NCBI GenBank assembly: GCA_947505245.1 | Contig: CANNIZ010000022.1 | Location: 1-64,000, forward strand | Source: Pseudomonadota bacterium | GTDB taxonomy: Bacteria > Myxococcota_A > UBA796 > GCA-2862545 | DNA: 64,000 nucleotides | Direction: 5' to 3' | Shown: positions 26,165-35,662 of the stretch, one piece after another | Numbering within the stretch: the first letter of the stretch is position 1 | Layout of the letters: the number at the start of each line of letters is the position of its first letter | Translations under genes and position numbers: made by a program | The notes under the pieces: model-generated | What the model saw: the letters and a program-made list of their open reading frames with translations, nothing else | Databases searched by the model: none | Told to the model about the DNA's origin: nothing

Positions 26165-29100
26165 GGTCGATCCTGTTTCTACTGGCCGCCTGCACGAAGT
26201 CCGAAGACACTGTTGAGACCGACGTCGTCGTCGAGACCGACACAGACCCGGTCGAGACGGACATCGTCGAGACGGACACCGTCGAGACGGACCCGCCTGA
26301 CACGGACACGGGGCCGCACCCGTGTGATCCAGCCCTCGCGCTCGATCCCGCCGAGGACTACGTGTTGCCGCTTCGGCCGGCGTTCTTCACCGGCTTCGGC
26401 GGCACGGGCGACTACAGGTTCGAGCTCGCGGACGCTCCGAGCGGCGGGCTCGTGGGCGCCCACACGGGTCAATATGTTGCCGGGCCGGAGGTCGGCGCCG
26501 TCGACGTGTTGCGCCTGACCGACGGCGGCTGCATCGGCGAGGCGCTCGCGAACGTGCACGTGCTCGGCCCGCTCGACGTGCACCCGAAGGTCGCGGTGGT
26601 GCCTCCGAACGCGGTGTTCGCGCTCGACATTCGCGGCGGTCGTGGGCCGTTCACCTGCACCACCGTGATCCAGCCCTCCGGCGGCCTGATGGACGGGTGC
26701 ACCGTTCACGCCGGTCCCACCGGCGCCGTCGACAAGGTGGCAGTCACGGACGACTTCACGGGGGAGCGCGTCGAGATCACCTACACGGTGTCGTCGACGT
26801 CGTCGTTCGACGTGCGCGGGCAGCGGCTGTACGCGCCCGTCGGGCAGCCCTTCTCGCCGCTCGTGGTCGGCGGCAGCGGCGAGGTGTCCGTCACCGTGTT
26901 GTCCGGAGACGTGCAGGTGGCCGATCTCGGCGTGATGCACGCTGACGCGCCGGGCACGTCGCGTGTCCGCCTGACCGACCGGTTCTTGCCCCAGTACACC
27001 GTCGATCGCGACTTCATCGCGTTCGATGGCCGAACGCCTCCGTCCGTTCGCGACGGTGAGCGGTCGACCTGGGGCGCGATGGCGGCCCCCGGTGATCTGG
27101 ACGGCGACGGCAAAGGCGACGGCGTCGTCGGCTTCTACGAGGCGTCGTCGACCGCGTTCATGTCCGGCGAGGTCCTCGTGTACTTCGGCGGGGACACAGA
27201 GCCTGCCCAGGTGTTCGGCGGGCGACTCGCGTCGGATCAGGCGGGCCGGTCGGTGGTGACGGGCGACTTCGACGGCGATGGGCTCGTCGATCTCGCGTAC
27301 GGCGTCGAGCTGTCGGACCTCTACACGGGCGACGCTGGCGCGGTGTTCGTGCACCGGGGCACGTTCATGGGTCTGTTCGAAGACGAGCCCTCCCTCGTGC
27401 TCACCGGCGACTACAACAGCGACCGGCTCGGGTACGCGCTCGCGGTATGCGACTTCGACGACGACGGCTACCAGGACCTCGCCGTGTCGGGCCACCAGCG
27501 CGATGACCGGCGCACGAGCACCACCGTGAACAACACCGGCGCCGTGCAGATCCACAAGGGCGGCCCGCGCGGGCTGCACGAAGACTTCGACGCGATCCGC
27601 TACGGTGCGCTCCCGGACGGGCTCGGCGGCTGGCCGTCAAAGGTCGATCTGCAGATCGGCCAGGCGCTCGCGGCGGGCGACTTCGACGGGGACGGAAGGT
27701 GCGATCTTGCCGCGTCGAACCCGAACTACTCGCTCGACGGCAACGGGCAGGACGGCCTCGTCCTGCTGTGGCACAGCGACGCGACGGACGCGGAGGTCGG
27801 CCTCTCCGCGAATCCAACGCGGCTCTACTCGTGGACGAACGGCACCGACGGGTCCATCTCGTTCGGCCGGCAGCTCGCCGCGGGCGACCTCGACGGCGAC
27901 GGGGTCGACGACCTCGTCGCGGGCGCGTGGCGCGCGGATCGCCCGACGGGAAACCTCGGGGACGCCGGCGCGGTCGCGGTGTTCCTCGATCCCTCCCGGT
28001 CCGCGGGCCCGGCCGAGACGCCGATCCTCGCGACCACCGCGGATTGGCTCGCGTACGGCGACAACTCGGGTGACTACCTCGGCGTCTACGTCGGTGTCGG
28101 CGACACGTCGGGCGACGGCACGCTCGATCTGATCGCGAGTGCGGGCAACGACGAGGACCCCGCCCTCGGCTCGACGCTCACCGACACGGGCGCCGTGCGG
28201 GTCTACGACGGCGTCGCGATCGGCGCGACGGTGGCCCCGTACGACGCGAGCGCGGACGTGCCCGCGAAGCTGTTCGTGAACGGCGTGCTCACCGGCCGGT
28301 ACACGTACTTCGGGCAGGCCGCGCTGCCGGTCGGCGACACCACCGGGGACGCGATCCCGGACCTGCTGGTACTCGCAGGGCGCGACAACGCTTACGGCGC
28401 TGAGGCCGGCGCAGCCTACACCGTCGATGGCGCCTCGCGGGCCCCGACGCTGCTCGGGTTCCCTGCGAACGCGGCCGGTCACCGCGTCGGCGGCTACGGG
28501 TCGGTGGCCTGGGTGGACACCGACCACGACGGGGACCTCGATGTCGTCGGCGGCGGCGGCGCGCTCGGGTTCGTCGGCACCGGCCCGAATGCGGGCGCTG
28601 TGTACGCGTGGTCGTACACTTCCACCGTGGCGGCGACGACGTCGCGCGAGTGGAAGGGCCACACCAACTGGTCCGCCTCTGATCGGCACGGTTGGGCCGT
28701 GGCCCCGGTCGGAGACTTCGACGGCGACGGCTTCATCGACCTCGGTGTGCTGGCCTACAACGACAGCAAGCCTTCGACGTTCGACGCGAACTACGCGAAC
28801 CCGTCGCAGTGTCCGGGCAGTGTGTCGGGCCCCGGCGCGCTGTACGTGTACCGCGGCTCCGCGACCGGGATCGCGGATCGGCCCGCGTTCGTGCGGTTCG
28901 GCTACGCCGCGAACGACCTGCTCGAGACCGTGACGTCCGCGGGCGACTTCGACGGCGACGGTTTTGGCGACGTCCTGATGGGGTCCACCGGGTTCTCGAA
29001 CACGGGCGGCTTCGCGATCGTGTACGGCCGCGCGCCCGTGGACGCCGCGAAGATCACGGTGGTTTGCGACCGTGTCGACGAGTTCCTCGGCGTCACGTCG

Positions 29101-29841
29101 AGTTCCTCGGCGGGCGTCGCTGTCGTAGGGCTCGGCGACGTCGACGGGGACGGCTGCGACGACGTTGCGGTGGGGGCGAAGGACGACGACCTCGGCAAGA
29201 GCAACCAGGGCTCGGCGCGCGTGGTGTGGGGGCACAGCGCGGCGTGCGGCGCCGCGACCGAGGTGTCCACGCTCGTCCCCAACATCGACCGCACCGAAGC
29301 GGGCGCCTCGCTCGCGGCGGGTGACGTCGACGGTGACGGGAAGACAGACCTGATCGTCGGGGCCCCGGGCTACGAGTCGCCCGTCAACGTCGAAGTGGGC
29401 GGCGTCTGGGTGGTGTCGGGGACGGCGCTCGCGACCTTGCAGCGGCAGACGCTCACGGGGACGGCGCTCCCGGCAGACAACGCGACCACCGCGACGACGC
29501 TGGTCGGCGCGCCGTTGGCGGGCCGCATCACGGACGCGCGGTTCGGCGTCACGGTGGCGACCGTGCCCGATCCCGCGTCGTCGCGCTCGCTCGTCGCGGT
29601 GGGCATCCCGAACGGGACGCTCGGCGGCGCCGTGCGCGGCGGCGGCGTGGAGATCTTCCGCTGGGGCACGTCCGCGCTCGACCCGAGCCCGTGGGGCTAC
29701 GTGGGCGGCGAGACGGTCGATGTCAACGCTCAGCTCGGGTCCACGCTGGCGGGCCGTGCGGGGTGGCTCGCGGTGGGCGCGGTGAACTCGAACGGTACGG
29801 GCGCTGATCAGGGCGCCATCTGGCTGCTACCCGTCCAGTGA
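26161..29841 (+). CDS. Second giant FG-GAP repeat lipoprotein, paralog of the preceding gene
   Basis: 1226 residues, same architecture as its neighbour: lipobox after only ten residues (FLLAAC), a linker of near-repeated VETD/DTVETD units, Ig-like modules, then about 12 FG-GAP units (GDFDGDGLVDLAYG, GDLDGDGVDDLVAG, GDVDGDGCDDVAVG and so on). The GTG start overlaps the previous stop (GTGA), so the paralogs are translated as a pair, suggesting they assemble together or arose by tandem duplication. The 3' end overlaps the convergent hydrolase gene by 15 bp. Confidence 0.85.
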   Translation: MRSILFLLAACTKSEDTVETDVVVETDTDPVETDIVETDTVETDPPDTDTGPHPCDPALALDPAEDYVLPLRPAFFTGFGGTGDYRFELADAPSGGLVGAHTGQYVAGPEVGAVDVLRLTDGGCIGEALANVHVLGPLDVHPKVAVVPPNAVFALDIRGGRGPFTCTTVIQPSGGLMDGCTVHAGPTGAVDKVAVTDDFTGERVEITYTVSSTSSFDVRGQRLYAPVGQPFSPLVVGGSGEVSVTVLSGDVQVADLGVMHADAPGTSRVRLTDRFLPQYTVDRDFIAFDGRTPPSVRDGERSTWGAMAAPGDLDGDGKGDGVVGFYEASSTAFMSGEVLVYFGGDTEPAQVFGGRLASDQAGRSVVTGDFDGDGLVDLAYGVELSDLYTGDAGAVFVHRGTFMGLFEDEPSLVLTGDYNSDRLGYALAVCDFDDDGYQDLAVSGHQRDDRRTSTTVNNTGAVQIHKGGPRGLHEDFDAIRYGALPDGLGGWPSKVDLQIGQALAAGDFDGDGRCDLAASNPNYSLDGNGQDGLVLLWHSDATDAEVGLSANPTRLYSWTNGTDGSISFGRQLAAGDLDGDGVDDLVAGAWRADRPTGNLGDAGAVAVFLDPSRSAGPAETPILATTADWLAYGDNSGDYLGVYVGVGDTSGDGTLDLIASAGNDEDPALGSTLTDTGAVRVYDGVAIGATVAPYDASADVPAKLFVNGVLTGRYTYFGQAALPVGDTTGDAIPDLLVLAGRDNAYGAEAGAAYTVDGASRAPTLLGFPANAAGHRVGGYGSVAWVDTDHDGDLDVVGGGGALGFVGTGPNAGAVYAWSYTSTVAATTSREWKGHTNWSASDRHGWAVAPVGDFDGDGFIDLGVLAYNDSKPSTFDANYANPSQCPGSVSGPGALYVYRGSATGIADRPAFVRFGYAANDLLETVTSAGDFDGDGFGDVLMGSTGFSNTGGFAIVYGRAPVDAAKITVVCDRVDEFLGVTSSSSAGVAVVGLGDVDGDGCDDVAVGAKDDDLGKSNQGSARVVWGHSAACGAATEVSTLVPNIDRTEAGASLAAGDVDGDGKTDLIVGAPGYESPVNVEVGGVWVVSGTALATLQRQTLTGTALPADNATTATTLVGAPLAGRITDARFGVTVATVPDPASSRSLVAVGIPNGTLGGAVRGGGVEIFRWGTSALDPSPWGYVGGETVDVNAQLGSTLAGRAGWLAVGAVNSNGTGADQGAIWLLPVQ

Positions 29842-31032
29842 TTCGGCGAGCGCGGGGGCGTCGAACTCACCGGCGCAGAAACGCCGCACCTGCGCGTACA
29901 CGTCGGGGTGCACCTGAAGCTCGTGGTGGCGGACTCCACCGAAGCGGGCCGTGTGCAGCGAGAAGTTCCCTTCACACAGGCCGTGCGGACCCTCGGCGCT
30001 GGGCACGCGAACGAGCAGATCGCCGAGCATCGCGGACATCGGGTGCGCGGGGTCCTTCGTGATCGACCCGGCGAAGAACCCGTACGCGACGCCGTCGATC
30101 AGGGGCACGTCGCGCAGCCCGTAGCGCAGATCCTGGATGCCCTCGCTGCGCGCGCGGATCACTGAGGCGGAGATGCGCGTGGCCGGGTGGTCCACGGCGT
30201 CGAGCACACCGGCGGCGGCGTGCCCGAACCGCTCGAGGGCGGCGCCCTGGTGCGGCGTCCCGAGGCAGACGACGCGCGTCAGTGAGGGGAGCCAGGCGGC
30301 GGATTCGCGTTTGGCGACGTCCCCAGCGCTGCGGACGACGAGTCCGCCCATGCTGTGCCCGATGAGCACGAGCTCCTCGACGGGCACCGGCCAGGACGCC
30401 ACCAGCGCGCTGAGCTCGGCCGACAACAACTCGCCGTTCGCTGCGATCGGGCGGCCCGTGTTGTACCGCGCCCACACCGGCGTGAACGCCAGGTCCGCGC
30501 GGAGCAGGGTTCCGAAGTTGGTCGCCGGATCACCGAGGAACCGCTCGGCGTCGAACGACCACGACCACTCCGTCGTCGTGAGCCCGTGCACGAACACCGC
30601 GATGCGCCCGGTCGGGGTCCCGTCGGCGCGCAGCGACATTCCGAGATCAAGCCCGTTCCCGCGCCGATGCAGGTGGTCGCCGACGACGCCGTTCACGGCG
30701 CCAAGCAGCGCGTCGCCCATCCACGGAGCGGAGCCCAGGGCGTCCGAGCGCAGCGCCATCGGCGGGTCGTCGGCCTCCGGCGCTACGACCGCCTCAAGAC
30801 CCGCGTCGGTGACGACCTCGACGCCACGGTTGACGAAGCGGACGGTGCCGAGGACGGTGTCCATCGCGAGCCGTCGCGCGGTCTCTGCGGTGTCGACCGG
30901 TCCGTCGGCGATCACGATCTTCGCAAGGCGCACCACGGTGCGCGCGGTCGAGTCGTGCCCCTCGGCGACGAGGTCCGTCGTGGCATCGACAGCGTCGTGC
31001 ACCAGCGCTTTCAGGCCCCGCCACCGTCGCAT
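29827..31032 (-). CDS. Alpha/beta hydrolase (lipase/PGAP1-like)
   Basis: 401 residues. The oxyanion-region motif FVHGLTTTEWSW (about 147-158) and the nucleophile elbow LIGHSMGG (S227) are clear. His candidates lie near the C-terminus (HTARFGGVRHHELQ). The N-terminal ~100 residues are helical, with TTDLVAEGHDSTARTV reminiscent of polyester-granule or surface-associated helices. There is no signal peptide. Substrate is unknown; esterase or lipase is the safest reading. It starts 4 bp after the MopE-type gene and is probably cotranscribed with it. Confidence 0.85.
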   Translation of the reverse strand: MRRWRGLKALVHDAVDATTDLVAEGHDSTARTVVRLAKIVIADGPVDTAETARRLAMDTVLGTVRFVNRGVEVVTDAGLEAVVAPEADDPPMALRSDALGSAPWMGDALLGAVNGVVGDHLHRRGNGLDLGMSLRADGTPTGRIAVFVHGLTTTEWSWSFDAERFLGDPATNFGTLLRADLAFTPVWARYNTGRPIAANGELLSAELSALVASWPVPVEELVLIGHSMGGLVVRSAGDVAKRESAAWLPSLTRVVCLGTPHQGAALERFGHAAAGVLDAVDHPATRISASVIRARSEGIQDLRYGLRDVPLIDGVAYGFFAGSITKDPAHPMSAMLGDLLVRVPSAEGPHGLCEGNFSLHTARFGGVRHHELQVHPDVYAQVRRFCAGEFDAPALAESLDG

Positions 31033-31036
31033 GGGG

Positions 31037-34000
31037 TCAGCGCACCCAGAAGAACACGGTCTGCGGGTACTCGGCGGCGCACTCGGCATCGGCGTAGCTG
31101 CACGACGTGGGGCCGCCGATGTCGCGCTGGTACATGCTGGTCGAGAACGCCGGCCCGTCCTCCATGGCGCCGAGACCGACGTCGGCTTCGGGGTAGGCGG
31201 TGCTGTAGAAGCTGATCACGCCTGATGTGTCCTGGCTGGCGTCCGTGCGCGCGACCACCAGGTAGTTCGTGGCCAGCGACAGGTTGGGGCTGTTGATGCC
31301 GTTGCCAGCGTAGTCCGGCTCGGCGGCCCAACCGGGCCAGTAATTCCGCGTCACGTTGCAGGTCTTGTAGTTGGCTTCGCCTGCGTACGGGAACGTCGCG
31401 AGGGCCGTCGTAAAGAACGCCGCAGGCGTCGCGCCGCCGAGGCAGTTGCCGGACGTGGCGACGTAGCTCGTGGCGCTCAAATTGTCCGAGAACATCATCT
31501 CGCTCGCGGCCACCGTGCCCCACGCGGCCGACTTCGCGTCGGCGCCTGTCGTCAGGTTCACAGTCGTGCCGAACGCCGTCGCGCTCGTCCAATCCGTCTT
31601 CGCGGTCACCCAGTGCAGGGCGTCCTGGTTGGTCAGCTTTGCGACGAGCGTCCACCCGCCGCCGTTCAGGCTCTGCTCGCAGTACGTCTGCGACGCCGGG
31701 GCGGTGGTCATCCAGTAGGGTCCCGAGGTCGCGGTCGGGCGTGCAGTCTTGAGAGCGTTGCACGAGGCCACAGCGCACGCGGCGCCCGCGCCGATCGCCG
31801 TGCCGTCGTCCTTGGTGAGGTTGCAGTCGTTGTCGAGCCCGTCGCAGGTCTCGGGCGCGCCAAGGTAGACGCTGACCTTGGTGTCGTCGCAGTCGCCGGG
31901 GTTGGCGCCGTACCCCACCGGAACCGCGCACGCGACGATCGTGCTCGCGATGCCGTAGTTGTCGCCGTCGACGTCCTTGTACCAGGTCTTCGCGTCGGCC
32001 GACGTCGTCTCGTTCTTTAGCGTGTCGCAGTCGTGATCGATGTTGTCGCAGTACTCGGTCGCGCTCGGGAACACGGTGCTGTCGGCGTCATTACAGTCAT
32101 CGGGCGTCGCGTAGCCTGTGGGGGCGACGCACGCCTTCGAGAGCGACAGCGCGCTGCCGTGCCCGTCCTTGTCCGAATCGATGCCCCACTGCGCCGCGTC
32201 GATCGCGGTGGCGTCGTCGGACTTTCCGTCGCAGTTGTCGTCGAACCCGTCGCACACCTCGAACTGGCCCGGGTGCACGACGCCCTTCTTGTCGTCGCAG
32301 TCGGTGCTGTTGCCGACGTACCCGCTCGGCTGTGCGCAGGCCTGCACCGGGGCGGCGAGCGCGCCGTACCCGTCCGCATCGGTGTCAGCGTAGAACGTCA
32401 GCGTCACGCCGTCGTCCTTGGTGCCGTCACAGTCGTCGTCAACGCCGTCACAAACCTCGGCGGCGCCCGGGTACGCGGTGCGGTCGAGGTCGTCGCAGTC
32501 GTCCTTGCTCGCGACGTAGCCAGCCGGAGCCGCGCACGCGCTTACCGACGCGTTCGTGTCGCCGTGGCCGTCGTTGTCGAGGTCGCGGTACCACACGGTC
32601 GCGTTGGTCGCACCCTTGTCGACGGTGCCGTCGCAGTCGTCGTCTTTTCCGTTGCAGACCTCGACAGCCCCCTTGTGGGCTGCTGGATCGGTGTCGTCGC
32701 AGTCGACGCAGGCGGCGAACGTGTCCAGGTCGCTGTCGACGAAGCCGGTCAGGCCGTCGCAGTTGTAGTCGATGGGGTCCGTGCAGTCGGGCTCGGGTGC
32801 GCCTGCGTACGTTGCGGCGTCGCTGTCGTCACAGTCGTCGTCGGCCGCGGAATAGCCGGCGGGCGGTGCGCACGCCTTGACCGCGACGCCGTCCGGGTCG
32901 CCGTGACCGTCATCGTCGACGTCGGGCCACTGGTCCTTCGCGTCTACGGCGTTGTTGTCTTTTGTGCCGTCGCAGTTGTCGTCCGCGCCGTCACAGGTCT
33001 CGGCTGCGGTGGGGAACGCGGTGGGATCCAGGTCGTCGCAGTCGTCGTTCGTGGTCGTGTAGCCCTGCGGGGCTTTGCACGCGGTGGCCGTGAACCGCGT
33101 GCCTCCGTGGCCATCCGCGTCCACGTCGGCGTAGAACAGCGTGGCGTCGGTCGCGTCTTCGTCCACGCTCCCGTCGCAATCCTGGTCGGCGTCATCGCAG
33201 ACCTCGATGGCAGATGGGTGGACGTCGTTGCGCGTGTCGTCGCAATCCTTGCAGGCGGCGTAGCCGTCGTTGTCGCCGTCGGAGAACCCGGTCGCGCCGT
33301 CGCAATTGTAGTCGGTGGCGTCCGTGCAATCGATCTCCGGTGCGAGGGGGTGTACGGCCGGATCGGCGTCGTCGCAGTCGCCAGCGCGGATCGCAGAGTT
33401 GGCGGGTTGCTCGCAGGCCGTGGAAGCATCGGCCGTCTCTCCGTACCCGTCGCCGTCACCGTCGCCGTAGAACGTTTCCGCGTCGACCGGTTCGTTGTCG
33501 ATCGTGCCGTCGCAGTCGTTGTCGCGCTGGTCACAGGTCTCGTCGGCGTCCGGGAACGAGCGCGCATCGAAGTCGTCGCAGTCGTCGGTGGTCGCTACAA
33601 AGCCCTCCGGCTGGAGGCACGACGTCGTGGTGAAGCGCGACGACCCGTGGCCGTCGCCGTCCAGATCCGCGTACCACACGGTGTCGGGGTTTACGTCCGC
33701 GTCGGAGTCGTCGCAGTCCTCGCAGGCGGCGAAGCCGTCCTGGTCTTCATCGGCGAAGCCCGTGCTGCGGTCGCAGTTCCAGTCGATCGGATCGGTGCAG
33801 TCGGTCTCGGAGGCGCCCGGGTGGCGCGCGGGGTCAGCGTCGTCGCAGTCGCCCGAGTTGTTTGACGTTCCTGGAGGCGCGGCGCACGAAGCTGTGGACG
33901 ACGTGCTCTCCCCGTAGCCATCGGCGTCTGCGTCGGGGTACCAGAGCGGCGCTCCCTCCGCGTCCTCATCGACGAGGCCGTCGCAGTCCTGGTCGACGAG

Positions 34001-34147
34001 GTCGCATACTTCGATCGCGCTCGGGTTGACGTCGACGTTGCTGTCGTCGCAGTCTACGTCGGACGCAAAGGAGTCGCCGTCATTGTCCTGCGGCTTGCGA
34101 CAGGATGCGGCCAGGAACAGGGCGACGAGCAGGGCGGACTTGCGCAT
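31037..34147 (-). CDS. MopE-type metal-binding repeat lipoprotein with fibrinogen-like C-terminus
   Basis: 1036 residues. Lipobox LAASC (C16), then about 12 repeats of the putative metal-binding motif (PF11617): DCDDxDxxxxPxAxEVCDGxDDDCDGxxDD, alternating with WYxDxDGDGxG strands. From about residue 785 the sequence changes to a fibrinogen-related fold: CNALKTARPTATSGPYWM, then YCEQSLNGGGWTLVAKLTN. Very acidic and Cys-rich, so Ca or Cu binding is likely; MopE of methanotrophs binds copper through such a protein. The C-terminal domain would recognise ligands, probably glycans. Start at 34147 chosen because GAGGTG precedes it. Confidence 0.85.
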   Translation of the reverse strand: MRKSALLVALFLAASCRKPQDNDGDSFASDVDCDDSNVDVNPSAIEVCDLVDQDCDGLVDEDAEGAPLWYPDADADGYGESTSSTASCAAPPGTSNNSGDCDDADPARHPGASETDCTDPIDWNCDRSTGFADEDQDGFAACEDCDDSDADVNPDTVWYADLDGDGHGSSRFTTTSCLQPEGFVATTDDCDDFDARSFPDADETCDQRDNDCDGTIDNEPVDAETFYGDGDGDGYGETADASTACEQPANSAIRAGDCDDADPAVHPLAPEIDCTDATDYNCDGATGFSDGDNDGYAACKDCDDTRNDVHPSAIEVCDDADQDCDGSVDEDATDATLFYADVDADGHGGTRFTATACKAPQGYTTTNDDCDDLDPTAFPTAAETCDGADDNCDGTKDNNAVDAKDQWPDVDDDGHGDPDGVAVKACAPPAGYSAADDDCDDSDAATYAGAPEPDCTDPIDYNCDGLTGFVDSDLDTFAACVDCDDTDPAAHKGAVEVCNGKDDDCDGTVDKGATNATVWYRDLDNDGHGDTNASVSACAAPAGYVASKDDCDDLDRTAYPGAAEVCDGVDDDCDGTKDDGVTLTFYADTDADGYGALAAPVQACAQPSGYVGNSTDCDDKKGVVHPGQFEVCDGFDDNCDGKSDDATAIDAAQWGIDSDKDGHGSALSLSKACVAPTGYATPDDCNDADSTVFPSATEYCDNIDHDCDTLKNETTSADAKTWYKDVDGDNYGIASTIVACAVPVGYGANPGDCDDTKVSVYLGAPETCDGLDNDCNLTKDDGTAIGAGAACAVASCNALKTARPTATSGPYWMTTAPASQTYCEQSLNGGGWTLVAKLTNQDALHWVTAKTDWTSATAFGTTVNLTTGADAKSAAWGTVAASEMMFSDNLSATSYVATSGNCLGGATPAAFFTTALATFPYAGEANYKTCNVTRNYWPGWAAEPDYAGNGINSPNLSLATNYLVVARTDASQDTSGVISFYSTAYPEADVGLGAMEDGPAFSTSMYQRDIGGPTSCSYADAECAAEYPQTVFFWVR

Positions 34148-34183
34148 GGGCACCTCGGCTGCCGAGTATGCCCCAGAGGACGG

Positions 34184-35146
34184 TCAGAGACCAGCGAAGC
34201 GTGTACGCCAGGTCGCGCGCCAGGCGGCCACGGAAGCGGGGCTCCAGTGGTCGAGGTGGCCCAACATCAGGGCCGTGTACGTGTTCGCGAGCCGCCGCGC
34301 GTCCGTCACGCGGTTCGGATCTGCGGGGTCGGCGACGGGGGAGTCGAGCCCCTGGAGCGCGCCGTTACGCTCGGCCATCAGCCGCACCCACTCGTCTTGC
34401 GACAGCTGGTCCCGCATCGCGAGCAGACGCTCGGCGTCCGCCCCCACCGCCAGGCGCAGGAACCCACGTGGATCCGCGAGAGAGTCGATCAGGACCTCGG
34501 CGACGCGCTCGGGAGCCTGTGGGCTCGCGAGCAGGGCGTCGCGTCGTGCGTTCCACGTCGCGTGTCGCGCGTCATAGTGCGACGCGGCGGGCGCGGGGGA
34601 ACGTGCCGCGGCCGCGACCTGGAAACCTGACTCGATCGAGCCCGGCTCGATCACGCGAACGCGAACGCCGTCCGGGGCTACCTCCTGGTAGAGGGCCTCG
34701 GTCATAGCCTCGAGCGCGTGTTTTGACGAGGCGTAGAAGCCGGACGCCGGAAACACGATGCGCGCCGAGATCGACGAGATCTGCACGACGACGCCGCGTC
34801 GTTCACGGATGCCGGGGAGGTAGGCCTGGGTGAGGCGTGCGACCCCGAACACGTTGACCTCGAACATGTCGCGCACGGCGTCGAGATCCGCCTCCTCCTG
34901 CGTCCCCCACGCGCCGATGCCGGCGTTGTTCACCAGGATGTCGACGGGGCCGGTCTCGAGGGCGAGGCGCGCCACGTCGTCCTTCGATCGAAGGTCTGCG
35001 CGGTGGGTCTGTACCCCCGCGGGAAGATCTGCGAGCCCGGTGGGCTCGATGTCGGTGGCGTGGACGGTATGGCCAGCTTCAAACAACCGCGTCGCGATGG
35101 CGCGTCCGATGCCGCTCGCGGCTCCGGTGACAAGACAGGTAGACAT
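34184..35146 (-). CDS. Short-chain dehydrogenase/reductase
   Basis: 320 residues, classical SDR followed by a ~60-residue extension. NAD(P)-binding TGAASGIG (7-14), NNAG (73-76), catalytic Ser in VQISSISARI and YXXXK (Y138, K142). D32 after the second strand (HATDIEP) favours NAD(H). The C-terminal extension (helical, LRLAVGADAERLLAMRDQLSQ) is common in bacterial SDRs annotated as oxidoreductases of unknown substrate. Divergent from the gene at 35234 with 87 bp between the starts. Confidence 0.9.
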   Translation of the reverse strand: MSTCLVTGAASGIGRAIATRLFEAGHTVHATDIEPTGLADLPAGVQTHRADLRSKDDVARLALETGPVDILVNNAGIGAWGTQEEADLDAVRDMFEVNVFGVARLTQAYLPGIRERRGVVVQISSISARIVFPASGFYASSKHALEAMTEALYQEVAPDGVRVRVIEPGSIESGFQVAAAARSPAPAASHYDARHATWNARRDALLASPQAPERVAEVLIDSLADPRGFLRLAVGADAERLLAMRDQLSQDEWVRLMAERNGALQGLDSPVADPADPNRVTDARRLANTYTALMLGHLDHWSPASVAAWRATWRTRFAGL

Positions 35147-35233
35147 GGGGGGTCTCGTAACCGGTTCTTTTTGCCTGACCCCTTCCTTCGCGTAGCCGCT
35201 TCTGGTATGCCGCCCGCACCCCCAGGGGAGTTG

Positions 35234-35617
35234 ATGCTTATCGGCCTCTACATCTTCCTCGACGATGAGTTCGAGGACCCGATCTATGCAGACCCGGATC
35301 CGGGCGAGCTCGAAGGTACGCAGTGGGAAGCCACGTGCGAAGCCGCGAACGACGCGTTGGACGAGGAGCGTGAGTCGCACGGCGTGGTGTCGCACGGCGA
35401 CTTCCGCATCGGCTGGAACGCGTTCGTCAAGCAGGGCGTCACGTTCGTCGCGATCGTCACGCGGGACGTGAAAGGCCCTGACATCGAGCGCTACCTCGGC
35501 ACCTTGTCCAAGCGGTACATGGACGAGGTCGACGATCCGCGGAATCCCGAGCGCGATGGCGTCGAAGACGTCGTGGTCGACGTGGTCCCGCCGTGGGAAG
35601 ACGGGGACGAGGAGTAG
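35234..35617 (+). CDS. Hypothetical acidic protein
   Basis: 127 residues. A beta-rich N-terminus (LIGLYIFLDDEFEDPIYADP), then DFRIGWNAFVKQGVTFVAIVTRDVKG, a helix with YLGTLSKRYMDEVDD, and an acidic tail ending WEDGDEE. The alternating pattern suggests a compact roadblock/longin-like fold, but no family is recognised. Start chosen at 35234 behind GGGGAG; an ATG nine codons earlier is possible. 45 bp upstream of the HerA-like ATPase, likely same transcript. Confidence 0.65.
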   Translation: MLIGLYIFLDDEFEDPIYADPDPGELEGTQWEATCEAANDALDEERESHGVVSHGDFRIGWNAFVKQGVTFVAIVTRDVKGPDIERYLGTLSKRYMDEVDDPRNPERDGVEDVVVDVVPPWEDGDEE

Positions 35618-35662
35618 CCAAATCGACCGCGCCGCATTGTTTGGCTGCGGGTGGAGTCGCAG

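Noticed and set aside
26200-29300. Possible CRISPR-like or satellite array
   Set aside because: The repeats are imperfect codons of FG-GAP units without fixed spacers.
32033-33865. 610-codon plus-strand frame opposite the MopE-type gene
   Set aside because: Repeated VAVVV-type sequence is the complement of the acidic repeats, not a protein family.
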